From Rhodobacteraceae bacterium WFHF2C18 (GTDB lineage Bacteria > Pseudomonadota > Alphaproteobacteria > Rhodobacterales > Rhodobacteraceae): DNA of 64,000 nucleotides. Of the stretch, positions 25,035 to 33,670 are shown piece after piece (within the stretch, counting starts at the first letter, position 1; the number at the start of each line of letters is the position of its first letter). The translations under genes were made by a program, and so were the position numbers. The notes under the pieces are model-generated. The model saw nothing but the letters and a program-made list of their open reading frames with translations. It was not told the origin of the DNA and searched no databases. Location of the stretch: NCBI GenBank assembly GCA_002166865.1, contig NHTQ01000002.1, forward strand, positions 124,001-188,000, in the 5' to 3' direction.

Positions 25035-26210
25035 TTACGGGCGTTCCACGCACATGGCCACGCCCATGCCGCCGCCGATGCAGAGGGTCGCGATACCCTT
25101 CTTGGCGTTACGGCGCTTCATCTCGAACAGCAGGGTATTGAGTACGCGGGCGCCACTCGCACCGATGGGGTGGCCGATGGCGATCGCACCGCCGTTGACG
25201 TTCACCTTCTCGGGATCCCAGCCCATGTCCTTGTTCACCGCGCAGGCCTGGGCGGCGAAGGCCTCGTTCGCCTCGACCAGGTCCAGATCGTCGACGCTCC
25301 AGCCTGCCTTGTCCAGCGCCTTGCGGCTGGCGTGGACGGGGCCCATGCCCATGACCGACGGGTCGAGCCCGGCGGTGGCGTAGCTCACGATGCGCGCGAG
25401 GGGCTCGATGCCGCGCCTTTCGGCCTCGTCGGCGGTCATCAGCAGGGCGCCGGCGGCCCCGTCGTTGATGCCGCTGGCGTTGGCCGCGGTCACCGAGCCG
25501 TCCTTGGCGAACGCCGGCCGCATCTTCTGCATGCCCTCCAGCGTTGCGCCGTGGCGGATGTATTCATCCTTGTCGACGGTGATGTCGCCCTTGCGGGTTT
25601 TCACCGTGAAGGGGATGACCTCGTCGTCGAACTTGCCCGCCTGCTGGGCCGTCTCGGCCTTGTTCTGGCTGGCCAGAGCGAATTCGTCCTGCGCCTCGCG
25701 GCTGATCTGCCACTTCTCGGCGACATTTTCGGCGGTGTTGCCCATGTGGTAGCCGTTGAAGGCGTCCCACAGACCGTCGCGGATCATCGTGTCGATGTAC
25801 TTCATGTCGCCCATCTTGTGGCCCTGCCGCAGGTTGGCGGCGTGGGGGGCCATCGACATGTTTTCCTGCCCGCCGGCGGCGATGATCTGCGCATCGCCCA
25901 GCTGGATGTGCTGGGCGCCGAGCGCCACCGAGCGCAGGCCCGAGCCGCAGACCTGGTTGATGCCCCAGGCGGCGGATTCGATCGGCAGGCCGGCGTTGAC
26001 ATGGGCCTGGCGCGCGGGATTCTGGCCCTGTGCGGCGGTCAGAACCTGGCCGAGGATCGTTTCCGAGACTTCGGCCTTGTCGATGCCGGCCCGTTCGACC
26101 AGCGCCTCCAGGACGGCGGTGCCCAGATCATGCGCAGGCGTGTTGGCGAACGACCCGCCAAAGGAGCCGACGGCGGTCCGCGCGGCCGATGCGATTACTA
26201 CGTTGGTCAT
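25035..26210 (-). CDS. phaA: acetyl-CoA acetyltransferase (beta-ketothiolase)
   Basis: A 391-residue biosynthetic thiolase. The active-site Cys is in [11 protein letters not shown] near residue 89, the substrate loop in NEAFAAQA near 316, the His in [14 protein letters not shown] near 348, and the second Cys in [10 protein letters not shown] near 378. It condenses two acetyl-CoA to acetoacetyl-CoA, the first step toward polyhydroxybutyrate and the ethylmalonyl-CoA pathway. ATG 26210 follows GGAGGAATCAC. Two overlapping palindromes lie 100-127 bases upstream, and a terminator separates it from phaB. Confidence 0.96.
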   Translation of the reverse strand: MTNVVIASAARTAVGSFGGSFANTPAHDLGTAVLEALVERAGIDKAEVSETILGQVLTAAQGQNPARQAHVNAGLPIESAAWGINQVCGSGLRSVALGAQHIQLGDAQIIAAGGQENMSMAPHAANLRQGHKMGDMKYIDTMIRDGLWDAFNGYHMGNTAENVAEKWQISREAQDEFALASQNKAETAQQAGKFDDEVIPFTVKTRKGDITVDKDEYIRHGATLEGMQKMRPAFAKDGSVTAANASGINDGAAGALLMTADEAERRGIEPLARIVSYATAGLDPSVMGMGPVHASRKALDKAGWSVDDLDLVEANEAFAAQACAVNKDMGWDPEKVNVNGGAIAIGHPIGASGARVLNTLLFEMKRRNAKKGIATLCIGGGMGVAMCVERP

Positions 26211-26310
26211 GTGATTCCTCCACCGAAAACCAGTCATGGCTGAGGAGTAACTGGAAATCGCATCATGCGGGTCCAGAATCCCCCGCCTTTCCGCCGCGTC
26301 ATACCGCAAA

Positions 26311-26337
26311 TGCCGCAGTGCGGCAACAGTTGCCGCA
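26311..26337. promoter_or_regulatory. two overlapping palindromes upstream of phaA
   Basis: TGCCGCA-G-TGCGGCA (26311-26325) and TGCGGCAAC-A-GTTGCCGCA (26319-26337) are both perfect inverted repeats and share seven bases, so as RNA or cruciform only one could form at a time. They lie between the EAL gene stop and phaA. They could be a double operator for phaA or a structured 3' end of the EAL transcript; no T-tract follows. Confidence 0.5.
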
Positions 26338-26341
26338 ATGG

Positions 26342-27184
26342 TCAGGCGGTTTGCCGCGATTGCCGGTCGGCCGCCCACGGGGGATGAACGGTGGGGGCGT
26401 CGAAATAGTAGCCTTGGAGGCAATCCACCCCGGTTGCGGCCAGGTATGCGGCATCGCTGGCGCGTTCGACGCGTTCGGCGACGGTAATCATCTCGAACTG
26501 CTGGCCGATGGCGATGAGAGCCCCCGTGAGAACCTGGTTGTCCGGGTCGTGTGCGATGCCGCGGATGAATTGCCCGTCGATCTTGAGGATATCGAAATAG
26601 AAATCCTTGAGATACCGAAAGGACGTGAAGCCGGCACCGAAATCGTCCAGCGCGAAGCTGATTCCCTTTGCCTGGAGGTCGTTCATGAAGCTGACGACCA
26701 GTTCCGGGACCAGCATGGCCGATCTTTCGGTGATTTCAAGGATCAGCCGCTCGGCCACCGTGGGGTCCTGCGCCAGCCCGCGCTTGAGTACGCGGCTCCA
26801 TCGCGGATACCCGATGGACCGGGCCGACATGTTCACCGAGAGCCGAAGGTCGGGGTGGCGTGCAAGCGCCCGCAGTCCCCTCTCCAGGGCGAGGCAATCG
26901 ATGATGCGCCCGGTCTCGCAGGTCTCGATCACCTCGATGAACTCGCGGGCGGGGATAATTCGGCCGGTTTCGTCGAGCACCCGGATCAATCCCTCGTAAA
27001 AGGCTGGACGGTCCGGCCGGCCGGCCGGCACGACGGACTGGAAGGCCAGCATGACCTGTTTGTGCCGCACGGCCTGGTTCACCATCTCGAAGACAGACTG
27101 ATCACGGGCGGAAACCGCGTAGTCCAGCGGGCTTTGATGGCCGGGCTCGATATCGGCCCATTTGCGGTTATCCTTGCGACCCAT
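26342..27184 (-). CDS. EAL-domain c-di-GMP phosphodiesterase
   Basis: A 280-residue stand-alone EAL protein without membrane segments, GGDEF or obvious sensor domain. The signature is EGL at 64-66. All catalytic positions known from active EAL enzymes are present: Glu64, Asn118 (NMS), Glu150 (EITE), Asp180-Asp181 (DDFGAG), Lys201 (KID), Glu237 (AERVE) and Gln257. It should therefore hydrolyse c-di-GMP to pGpG. ATG 27184 is preferred over ATG 27190, two codons upstream. It is divergent from rlmN and lies upstream of phaA on the same strand, 131 bases away. Confidence 0.88.
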   Translation of the reverse strand: MGRKDNRKWADIEPGHQSPLDYAVSARDQSVFEMVNQAVRHKQVMLAFQSVVPAGRPDRPAFYEGLIRVLDETGRIIPAREFIEVIETCETGRIIDCLALERGLRALARHPDLRLSVNMSARSIGYPRWSRVLKRGLAQDPTVAERLILEITERSAMLVPELVVSFMNDLQAKGISFALDDFGAGFTSFRYLKDFYFDILKIDGQFIRGIAHDPDNQVLTGALIAIGQQFEMITVAERVERASDAAYLAATGVDCLQGYYFDAPTVHPPWAADRQSRQTA

Positions 27185-27486
27185 GTGCACCTCCGCGATC
27201 TTGGGCGAAGACTGCGGAAAAGCCCGCTAAGGCGGGGTTAAACAGAGCATTCGAATTATTCTCGGCGCGGGAAAGACGCGCGGCGCTGCAGGATCGCGAT
27301 CATGATCGCGCATGCCGTGGCCTGGCCGCCGGGCGGGTCAGTGGTAACTTGGTGGACTGTCCGCGACTCGCGGCTGTCGTGCGGATGGCGCCGCGTAAGC
27401 GTCATCCGCTTTGCGAAGGGTTTCGGAATCCGGCACGGACTCCTATATACGGGCGCATCTGCCACCCAAGAGCGCGCACGAGACCC
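27185..27486. other. 302-base intergenic region between EAL gene and rlmN
   Basis: This gap carries the divergent promoters of the EAL gene and rlmN. An AT-rich patch (CATTCGAATTATTCTC) lies at 27249-27264 on the EAL side, and TCCTATATACGG at 27441-27452 on the rlmN side resembles a -10 region. I see no coding sequence with a ribosome site, no RNA gene and no strong hairpin. Confidence 0.5.
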
Positions 27487-28665
27487 ATGACCGACACTGC
27501 CCCCGTCACCCAGGACGTGATGACCATCCCCCGCAAGGCGCCGGAGGGGCCGATCAACCTGGTCGGTCTGACGCGCGACCGCCTGCGCGAGGTTCTGATC
27601 GCGCACGGCACGCCCGAACGGCAGGCCAGGATGCGCGTCAACCAGATCTGGCAGTGGATCTACGGTTGGGGCGTGCGCGACTTCGAGGCGATGACGAACC
27701 TCTCCAAGGCCTACCGCAAGCAACTGGCCGATCATTTCGTCATCGAGATCCCCGAGATGGTCAGCCGGCAGGTCAGCGCCGACGGGACGCGCAAGTACCT
27801 TGCGCGTATCGCGGGCGGCCACGAGGTCGAAGTGGTCTATATCCCCGAGGCCGACAGGGGCACGCTGTGCATCTCGTCACAGGTCGGGTGCACATTGACC
27901 TGTTCGTTCTGCCACACCGGCACGCAGAAGCTGGTGCGCAACCTCACCGCAGGGGAAATCGTGGGCCAGGTCATGATGGCCCGTGACGACCTGGACGAGT
28001 GGCCCCGCCGCGGCGAGGGGGCGGGCGAGCGGCCCAGGCTTCTGTCCAACATCGTCCTGATGGGCATGGGCGAGCCGCTCTACAATTTCGACAACGTCCG
28101 CGACGCCATGAAGATCGCCATGGACGGCGAGGGGATTTCGCTTTCGCGCCGCCGGATCACGCTCTCGACATCCGGGGTGGTGCCCGAGATCGCCAAGACC
28201 GCGGAAGAGATCGGCTGCATGCTGGCCGTCAGCTTCCACGCCACCACGGACGAGGTGCGCGACAAACTGGTGCCGATCAACAGGAAATGGAACATCGCCA
28301 CGCTTCTGGAGGCGCTGCGGGAGTACCCGCGCCTGTCGAATTCCGAGCGGATCACATTCGAGTACGTGATGCTGAAGGATGTGAACGACAGCGATGCGGA
28401 TGCCCGCCGGCTGGTCAAGCTGATCGAGGGTATCCCGGCCAAGATCAACCTGATCCCCTTCAACGAATGGCCCGGCGCCCCGCACCAGCGCAGCGATTGG
28501 GACCGGATCGAGGCCTTTGCCGACATCGTGCACAAAGCAGGTTATGCCAGCCCGATCCGCACGCCCCGCGGCGAGGATATCATGGCCGCCTGCGGGCAAT
28601 TGAAGTCGGCAACCGAACGGCAGAAAAAGTCGCGGCGCGAGATCGCGGCCGAAACGCGGACCTGA
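27487..28665 (+). CDS. rlmN: 23S rRNA (adenine2503-C2)-methyltransferase / tRNA A37 methyltransferase
   Basis: A 392-residue radical-SAM enzyme. The CxxxCxxC cluster motif is [11 protein letters not shown] near 138-148, followed by [13 protein letters not shown] and the typical [17 protein letters not shown]. The C-terminal [16 protein letters not shown] and the [11 protein letters not shown] segment with the methyl-carrying Cys are present. RlmN makes m2A2503 in 23S rRNA and m2A37 in some tRNAs. ATG 27487 is chosen because upstream in-frame ATGs add unrelated residues. The gene appears monocistronic. Confidence 0.96.
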   Translation: MTDTAPVTQDVMTIPRKAPEGPINLVGLTRDRLREVLIAHGTPERQARMRVNQIWQWIYGWGVRDFEAMTNLSKAYRKQLADHFVIEIPEMVSRQVSADGTRKYLARIAGGHEVEVVYIPEADRGTLCISSQVGCTLTCSFCHTGTQKLVRNLTAGEIVGQVMMARDDLDEWPRRGEGAGERPRLLSNIVLMGMGEPLYNFDNVRDAMKIAMDGEGISLSRRRITLSTSGVVPEIAKTAEEIGCMLAVSFHATTDEVRDKLVPINRKWNIATLLEALREYPRLSNSERITFEYVMLKDVNDSDADARRLVKLIEGIPAKINLIPFNEWPGAPHQRSDWDRIEAFADIVHKAGYASPIRTPRGEDIMAACGQLKSATERQKKSRREIAAETRT

Positions 28666-28779
28666 ACGCGGCCGCTGCTGCCCGCACTTTTCCCGATGCG
28701 TGACACATTGCCGGACGATTGTCGCCATGCGGGAGCGATATCCGTTAACCTGCCAATGATTGTATAGGGGCAGGAAACG

Positions 28780-28971
28780 ATGGAACCCAACACGCAACAG
28801 GCCCGCAGGGAAATCCGTGATCTGGTTATGCGTGAGCGGCGCATGGCCGTCTCCGAACGCGAATGGATGCACCGCCTGCGCGGGCACGGATTTGCCATCC
28901 GCGACACGGAGGAGGGGCGCGTCGTCACCTCGCTGCTGCGCGGCGCGGCCATTTGCGACCTGCCGGCGTGA
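28780..28971 (+). CDS. small uncharacterised protein
   Basis: A 63-residue, Arg-rich soluble protein with a good ribosome site (GGGGCAGGAAAC) before ATG 28780. It has no membrane segment and no motif I recognise; the composition suggests a small helical fold (residues 6-35) followed by a strand-rich end. It is followed by a GC-rich convergent gap before the YHS gene. Codon use looks like its neighbours, which supports a real gene; a related reading at 28760 in another frame is not preferred. Confidence 0.55.
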   Translation: MEPNTQQARREIRDLVMRERRMAVSEREWMHRLRGHGFAIRDTEEGRVVTSLLRGAAICDLPA

Positions 28972-29008
28972 CCGGCCAGCCGCGGCCGCCTGAAGGCGGG
29001 CCCGCGCC

Positions 29009-29506
29009 CTAGTTCGGCTCAAGCTCCGCCGCCGGGGTGTCGCGGATCTGCGCCCATTTCTCGTCGGCCCGCGCAATGTGGTCCGGCACGTCAGTCAGCC
29101 AGCGCGCCTGCGCGGGTTCGGACGTGTTGAGGTAGAGCCGCTCGTCGACGACGCGGAACAAGGCCGGGTCGGTGTCGAGCTTGATGCCCATGACCGTGCC
29201 CATGGCGCAGAACCCGCCGTAGGCCGGGGCGAACTTGTCCGGGTTGGCACGGAACATCTCGCGGTGCTGTGCGGACGCGAAATGATAGGTCACCCCGTCG
29301 TGCCGCGCCGCGATGTCCGGCGTGCCCTTCACGGCCGCGCCTTGCGTGAAATAGGCCACCGGGTCGTGACCCTTGAGCATGACCCCGTCGGGCCCGGCGT
29401 TCATGGCGGCCCCGCCCGCGGAGCCGGCCAGCAGCGCCGTGGGCACAGCTGTGGCCGTCATCGCGGACAAGCCCACGGCCAGAATGTTGCGTCTGGTTAT
29501 GGTCAT
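29009..29506 (-). CDS. exported YHS-domain protein
   Basis: A 165-residue protein with an N-terminal TRRN signal region (twin-Arg followed by a hydrophobic stretch to about residue 27, possibly Tat) and a YHS-type domain: GHDPVAYFTQGAAVKG at about 46-61, the YHFASAQHREMFRANPDKFAP repeat-like core, then YGGFCAMG. YHS domains occur in metal-handling proteins. ATG 29506 is fixed by the ribosome site AAGGAGGAATTCCG. The remainder lacks other known domains, and the ligand is unknown. Confidence 0.82.
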   Translation of the reverse strand: MTITRRNILAVGLSAMTATAVPTALLAGSAGGAAMNAGPDGVMLKGHDPVAYFTQGAAVKGTPDIAARHDGVTYHFASAQHREMFRANPDKFAPAYGGFCAMGTVMGIKLDTDPALFRVVDERLYLNTSEPAQARWLTDVPDHIARADEKWAQIRDTPAAELEPN

Positions 29507-29640
29507 CGGAATTCCTCCTTTTCGGCGTGGAGCGCGGTAGTGCACGCCTCGCACGGGCAGGCTAGGCGCCCGCGTCGCGACGGGGAATTCAATTCACCTC
29601 GCTTGCCATCACATGCGCGCAAGGCGCGCGTGAGCGGGCA

Positions 29641-30462
29641 TCAGCCGTCCGGCGCGTACCAAGTGTCGATGATCTCCATCGCCTGCTGGGCGGTTTCGAC
29701 GAACTCGAAAAGCTCCAGGTCGTCGGGCGAGATCGTTCCGGCCTCTGCAAGGGCCTCCCAGTTGATGATGCGCTGCCAGAATGCCTCGCCGAAAAGCAGG
29801 AAGGGCACGCGGGCCATGCGATCGGTCTGGATCAGGGTGAGGGCCTCGAACATCTCGTCCAGGGTGCCGAAGCCGCCTGGGAAGCAGCAGATAGCCTTGG
29901 CCCGCATCAGGAAGTGCATCTTGCGGATGCCGAAATAGTGGAAGTTGAAGCACATGCCCGGCGTGACGTATTCGTTGGGCGCCTGTTCATGCGGCAGCAC
30001 GATGTTGAACCCGATCGAGGCGCCCCCGGCGTCGTGGGCCCCGCGGTTGCCCGCCTCCATCACGCCGGGGCCGCCCCCGGTGGCGACCACGAATTCCTTG
30101 CCGTAACTGGCCATGGATTTCATCGTGACCAGCCGGGCGAATTCCCGGGCCTCGTCGTAGAAATGGGTGAGCTCGGCCAGGGTGGGCGTGCGCGCCGTGT
30201 CCTTCAGTTCGGGTTCGGGGATGCGGGCACCGCCGAACAGCACCACGGTGCTTTCAACTCCGCGTTCGTTCAGGATCATTTCGGGCTTGAGAAGCTCCAG
30301 CTGCAGACGCACGGGGCGGAGCTCGTCGCGGCACAGGAAGTCCTCGTCGTTGAAGGCCAGTCGATAGGCCGGCGCGCGCGTCTGGGGCGTGTCGGGAACC
30401 TGCTCGGCCGTGGTGCGGTCGCTGTGCGCGTCTCGGAACTGGCTGTGGCGATCGTCTTTCAT
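29641..30462 (-). CDS. LOG family protein (nucleoside monophosphate phosphoribohydrolase-like)
   Basis: A 273-residue lysine-decarboxylase-like LOG protein. The Rossmann core holds VVLFGGARIPEPE, GGGPGVMEAGNRGAHDAGG and the signature CCFPGGFGTLDEMFE near 185-199 (PGGxGTxxE). LOG proteins cleave nucleoside 5'-monophosphates to base and ribose-5-phosphate, including cytokinin precursors in plants. The N-terminal 70 residues are an extension over the short LOG type. It is divergent from dapD. The substrate here is unknown. Confidence 0.85.
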   Translation of the reverse strand: MKDDRHSQFRDAHSDRTTAEQVPDTPQTRAPAYRLAFNDEDFLCRDELRPVRLQLELLKPEMILNERGVESTVVLFGGARIPEPELKDTARTPTLAELTHFYDEAREFARLVTMKSMASYGKEFVVATGGGPGVMEAGNRGAHDAGGASIGFNIVLPHEQAPNEYVTPGMCFNFHYFGIRKMHFLMRAKAICCFPGGFGTLDEMFEALTLIQTDRMARVPFLLFGEAFWQRIINWEALAEAGTISPDDLELFEFVETAQQAMEIIDTWYAPDG

Positions 30463-30631
30463 TGGTCACGCTCCTTCGTGCGGGCCGAGTCCTAGGCGTA
30501 TCGCGTTGCGACATCCTTGACCAGACACAGCCGGTGACGGCGGTGGCACGCGCATGGTCGCATTGCACCGCGCGGTGCGCCCGCGTATAGGCGATGACCA
30601 GACCACGACAGCCGAGAAGGAGAGATGCCCG

Positions 30632-31459
30632 ATGTCGAACGCTGCACTGGAGACGGCCATCGAGGCCGCCTGGGAAACCCGCGACCAGATCACCCCCAAG
30701 ACGGGCGGTGAAACCCGTGAGGCGATCGAGGATACGCTCGAGGCGCTCGATTCCGGGCAGCTGCGGGTCGCCGAACGCGGCGCGGACGGCACGTGGCACG
30801 TGAACCAGTGGGCCAAGAAAGCGGTGCTGCTGGGGTTCCGGATCAAGGATATGGAGCTTCAGCCCGGTGGCCCGCAGGGTGGCGGCTGGTGGGACAAGGT
30901 GGACAGCAAGTTCGCCGGCTGGGGGGATGGCCAGTGGCAAGCGGCGGGGTTCCGCGCGGTGCCCAACTGCGTGGTGCGCAAATCGGCCTACATCGCGCCG
31001 GGCGTGGTGCTGATGCCCTCCTTCGTGAACCTGGGCGCCTACGTCGACGAGGGCACCATGGTGGACACCTGGGCGACCGTCGGCTCCTGCGCGCAGATCG
31101 GCAAGAACGTACACCTCTCGGGCGGCGTGGGCATCGGCGGCGTGCTGGAGCCGATGCAGGCGGGCCCGACCATCATCGAGGACAACTGCTTCATCGGCGC
31201 GCGGTCCGAGGTTGTGGAAGGCTGCATCGTCCGCGAGGGCGCGGTTCTGGGCATGGGGGTCTATATCGGGAAATCCACCAAGATCGTGGACAGAGAGACG
31301 GGCGAGGTCTTCATGGGCGAGGTGCCGCCCTATTCCGTGGTCGTCTCGGGCTCCATGCCCACCAAGAACAACCTCAACCTCTACTGCGCGGTGATCGTCA
31401 AACGTGTTGACGAGCAGACGCGCGGCAAGGTTGGCATCAACGAGTTGTTGCGCGACTGA
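30632..31459 (+). CDS. dapD: 2,3,4,5-tetrahydropyridine-2,6-dicarboxylate N-succinyltransferase
   Basis: A 275-residue hexapeptide-repeat acyltransferase of normal length for DapD. The left-handed beta-helix region includes [30 protein letters not shown] and [14 protein letters not shown], and the C-terminal [21 protein letters not shown] is diagnostic. It transfers succinyl from succinyl-CoA in the lysine/diaminopimelate pathway. The start at 30632 follows GAGAAGGAGAG. Its stop faces that of a Hint-domain gene only seven bases away. The next pathway gene, dapE, is 5.2 kb downstream beyond the Hint gene group. Confidence 0.96.
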   Translation: MSNAALETAIEAAWETRDQITPKTGGETREAIEDTLEALDSGQLRVAERGADGTWHVNQWAKKAVLLGFRIKDMELQPGGPQGGGWWDKVDSKFAGWGDGQWQAAGFRAVPNCVVRKSAYIAPGVVLMPSFVNLGAYVDEGTMVDTWATVGSCAQIGKNVHLSGGVGIGGVLEPMQAGPTIIEDNCFIGARSEVVEGCIVREGAVLGMGVYIGKSTKIVDRETGEVFMGEVPPYSVVVSGSMPTKNNLNLYCAVIVKRVDEQTRGKVGINELLRD

Positions 31460-31466
31460 CAGGTCG

Positions 31467-33149
31467 TCACGAGGGCTGCGCCAGCCCGGTCCTCGGGCAA
31501 GCACGTTGGCTTTCAGCCGGACGCGGCGGCCTCGGCGCCGTGTCGGCAACGGCCTGCATCGCGGCCGTGTCTGTCGCGTGGCGCAGGGCACGGGCTTCGA
31601 AACCACGCAGGCTGCGCCTTGCGGCCGGCCCGAAATCTGCAATGCCCCAAGGGCGGAAGAGGTCGGGAAACAGGCGGCGCAGTTCGGCCACGGCCTCGGC
31701 GTCGAAACTGTCCAGCGTTTCGGTACCGGGGTGGTAACTCTCGCTCGGCAGCCCGTTCGCCACGACGATCTCGTGCTGATCGAACAGCAGATGCACATAG
31801 CTCACCGGCGCACCGTCTTCTCGCCGCCGGATCGTGGTGCCGTTTTCAAGATCCTTCGCCTTGACCAGGATCTCCGCCGCGCCGAACAGCATTTCCGAAG
31901 CCGCCGAGCGGAGCAGCACGCGATGGTTTGGCGATAGTTCCTGGGCTTCATGGGAACCGAGCGCGCCGGCGGAAATGGCGACCGGTGCGTCGCGCCCCTG
32001 TGCCGTGCGGTCGGCGGCACCGGTCCAGCGCAGGGGCTGCGGCCCGCGGTCCAGCGTCGTCACCAGGTCGCCGGCCCGCAACCGTTCCACCGGGACGTCG
32101 CCACCCGGCGTTGCGATCCGCGTGCCGGCCACGAAACAGGGTGGTGCCGTGGTGACCGTAACGAAGGCGGTATCGGTGTTCCCCGCACCGTCCTCGACCT
32201 GGTAGGAGAAGGTTTTCGTTTCCTGGTCGCCGTCCGGACTGGCGATGACCATGCCGGTTTCGGTGAGTTCGATGGTTTCGCCCGTCGGCAGGGTCACGCT
32301 GTCACCGACCTTCACCGCCTGTCCATTGATCTTGGTGATCGTCAGGGTGCCGCCGGCAGTGCTGCTGTCGTTGGCCAACAGGTCGACGGTTTCCGGTGCG
32401 GTGCCCCCGAGTTGGATTTCGTCGTCCCCCGCGACGAGGGCTGTCTGGATCGAGTCGCCGGCGATCAGCAAGTTGCTGTCGAACGCGGAGTCGCCGGCAT
32501 CGGCGATGCCGATCTTGAGGGTGTTCACCTCGCCCGCTTTGACCGGCGCCTTCAGCGTCAACGTGACGGTCAGCCCGTCCATTTCGCTGTTGTAGGTCCC
32601 GCCCGAGGCCGGATTGTCGAGGTAGAGGTTTTCGTTGCTCTGGTCGTTGATGTTGTTGATCGTGATGTCGCCCGATCCCACCGTCAGCTGCGCCGCGGCA
32701 CCGTTGACGAAGACGCCGACCGCGTCGTTGAAGCCCGAGTCGACGTATTCCAGATATTCCTCCGACGAGAATGTCACCTGCATGGTCAGGGTATCGCCCT
32801 GCGGGACGAAGGCGGCCTCGAAAACGGCAGCGTCGAAGGTCGTCTGGCCCGAAACCTCGTCGAGATCGGAGTCGCCCTGGGTCGCGTGCATCGTTGTTGT
32901 AAATGACGAGGTATTCACATCACCCGCGGCGTTGGTGACGTCCTCGGCACGGCCGGTGGACAGGATGACACCGGAGTCGGACGGGGTGAGGTCCGGCGCA
33001 ACGGCATCGCCGTCCGAGTAGATCCCGGAGGCCGAGGTTGCGCCGGTATAGCTTGCGGACTGCAACTTGATCCCGGTTCCGAACATCGCATTGGCCATGT
33101 CGAGGGCCGAAGCGGAGCTGTCTATCGGCAGTTGGGAGGCGGTTGACAT
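31467..33149 (-). CDS. choice-of-anchor L / Hint domain protein 1
   Basis: A 560-residue acidic, probably secreted or surface protein without a Sec signal. Residues 10-235 resemble the choice-of-anchor L domain (LQSASYTGATSASGIYSDGDA, VILSTGRAEDVTNA, FSSEEYLEYVDSGFNDAVGVFVNG), 240-335 look like a cadherin/Ig-type repeat, and 338-500 are a Hint (hedgehog/intein) domain with nucleophile Cys338 (CFVAGT) and His409 in SPNH. Hint domains cleave at the peptide bond before the Cys. After the conserved end (SLRGFEARAL) there are about 40 Pro/Arg-rich residues, reaching to within seven bases of dapD. The closest relative in the window is the gene at 34753. Export by a type I system is possible but none is nearby. 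Confidence 0.85.
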   Translation of the reverse strand: MSTASQLPIDSSASALDMANAMFGTGIKLQSASYTGATSASGIYSDGDAVAPDLTPSDSGVILSTGRAEDVTNAAGDVNTSSFTTTMHATQGDSDLDEVSGQTTFDAAVFEAAFVPQGDTLTMQVTFSSEEYLEYVDSGFNDAVGVFVNGAAAQLTVGSGDITINNINDQSNENLYLDNPASGGTYNSEMDGLTVTLTLKAPVKAGEVNTLKIGIADAGDSAFDSNLLIAGDSIQTALVAGDDEIQLGGTAPETVDLLANDSSTAGGTLTITKINGQAVKVGDSVTLPTGETIELTETGMVIASPDGDQETKTFSYQVEDGAGNTDTAFVTVTTAPPCFVAGTRIATPGGDVPVERLRAGDLVTTLDRGPQPLRWTGAADRTAQGRDAPVAISAGALGSHEAQELSPNHRVLLRSAASEMLFGAAEILVKAKDLENGTTIRRREDGAPVSYVHLLFDQHEIVVANGLPSESYHPGTETLDSFDAEAVAELRRLFPDLFRPWGIADFGPAARRSLRGFEARALRHATDTAAMQAVADTAPRPPRPAESQRACPRTGLAQPS

Positions 33150-33328
33150 GCGAAACTCCGATTTGCTGGCGGCTCACGGTCGCGCGTAACCATTGCGGAA
33201 TGCTTTTCGTTCCCGGGCCGGGGGAGGCGGCAACGCGATAAATTTCCGGGTGAATTTTGAAAAATCCGGAACGTGCCGGGCTTGACTTGGCGATTGACCG
33301 CGTCTGCGCCACGCTCTACCCCGCTGTC

Positions 33329-33661
33329 ATGGCAAAGCGTGACACTTCCTCCCGCCAGAACGTCTATACCCTGCTCGTTCAGACGGGCCGCAAGGCCGGT
33401 GACGGTCTGCCCGAGGCGGCGACGGGCGCGGCGCTGATAGTCTACGCGTCGGGCGTGGACGAGGAGGAAGCCGTGCGGGAAACCGTGGCCATCCTCAAGC
33501 AGGCGGACATGGCGCCTCTTGATGTCACCGGCTACGGTACGCTGAAGGAGCGAGAGGCGGAAGGCCACGACATCACCGAGGAGGAGCGCGCCCTCATGCG
33601 CCGTGCCCTTGATGAGAACGCGGTGATCGTGGCACAGGTGACCCCCTTTTTCGACGGTTGA
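33329..33661 (+). CDS. uncharacterised conserved small protein
   Basis: A 110-residue soluble protein starting MAKRDTSSRQNVYTLLVQTGR and containing GAALIVYASGVDEEEAVRETVAILKQADMAPLDVTGYG. I recognise no catalytic motif. I recall close relatives in Rhodobacteraceae, but no function. An in-frame ATG at 33257 would add 24 residues; ATG 33329 gives the natural start of the fold. The gene lies between Hint gene 1 (divergent) and Hint gene 3 (convergent, ten bases apart). Confidence 0.7.
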   Translation: MAKRDTSSRQNVYTLLVQTGRKAGDGLPEAATGAALIVYASGVDEEEAVRETVAILKQADMAPLDVTGYGTLKEREAEGHDITEEERALMRRALDENAVIVAQVTPFFDG

Positions 33662-33670
33662 GCCGCCGGT

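Noticed and set aside
27256-27822. 188-codon minus-strand frame covering the rlmN start
   Set aside because: Antisense to the conserved RlmN N-terminus with no ribosome site or recognisable domain.
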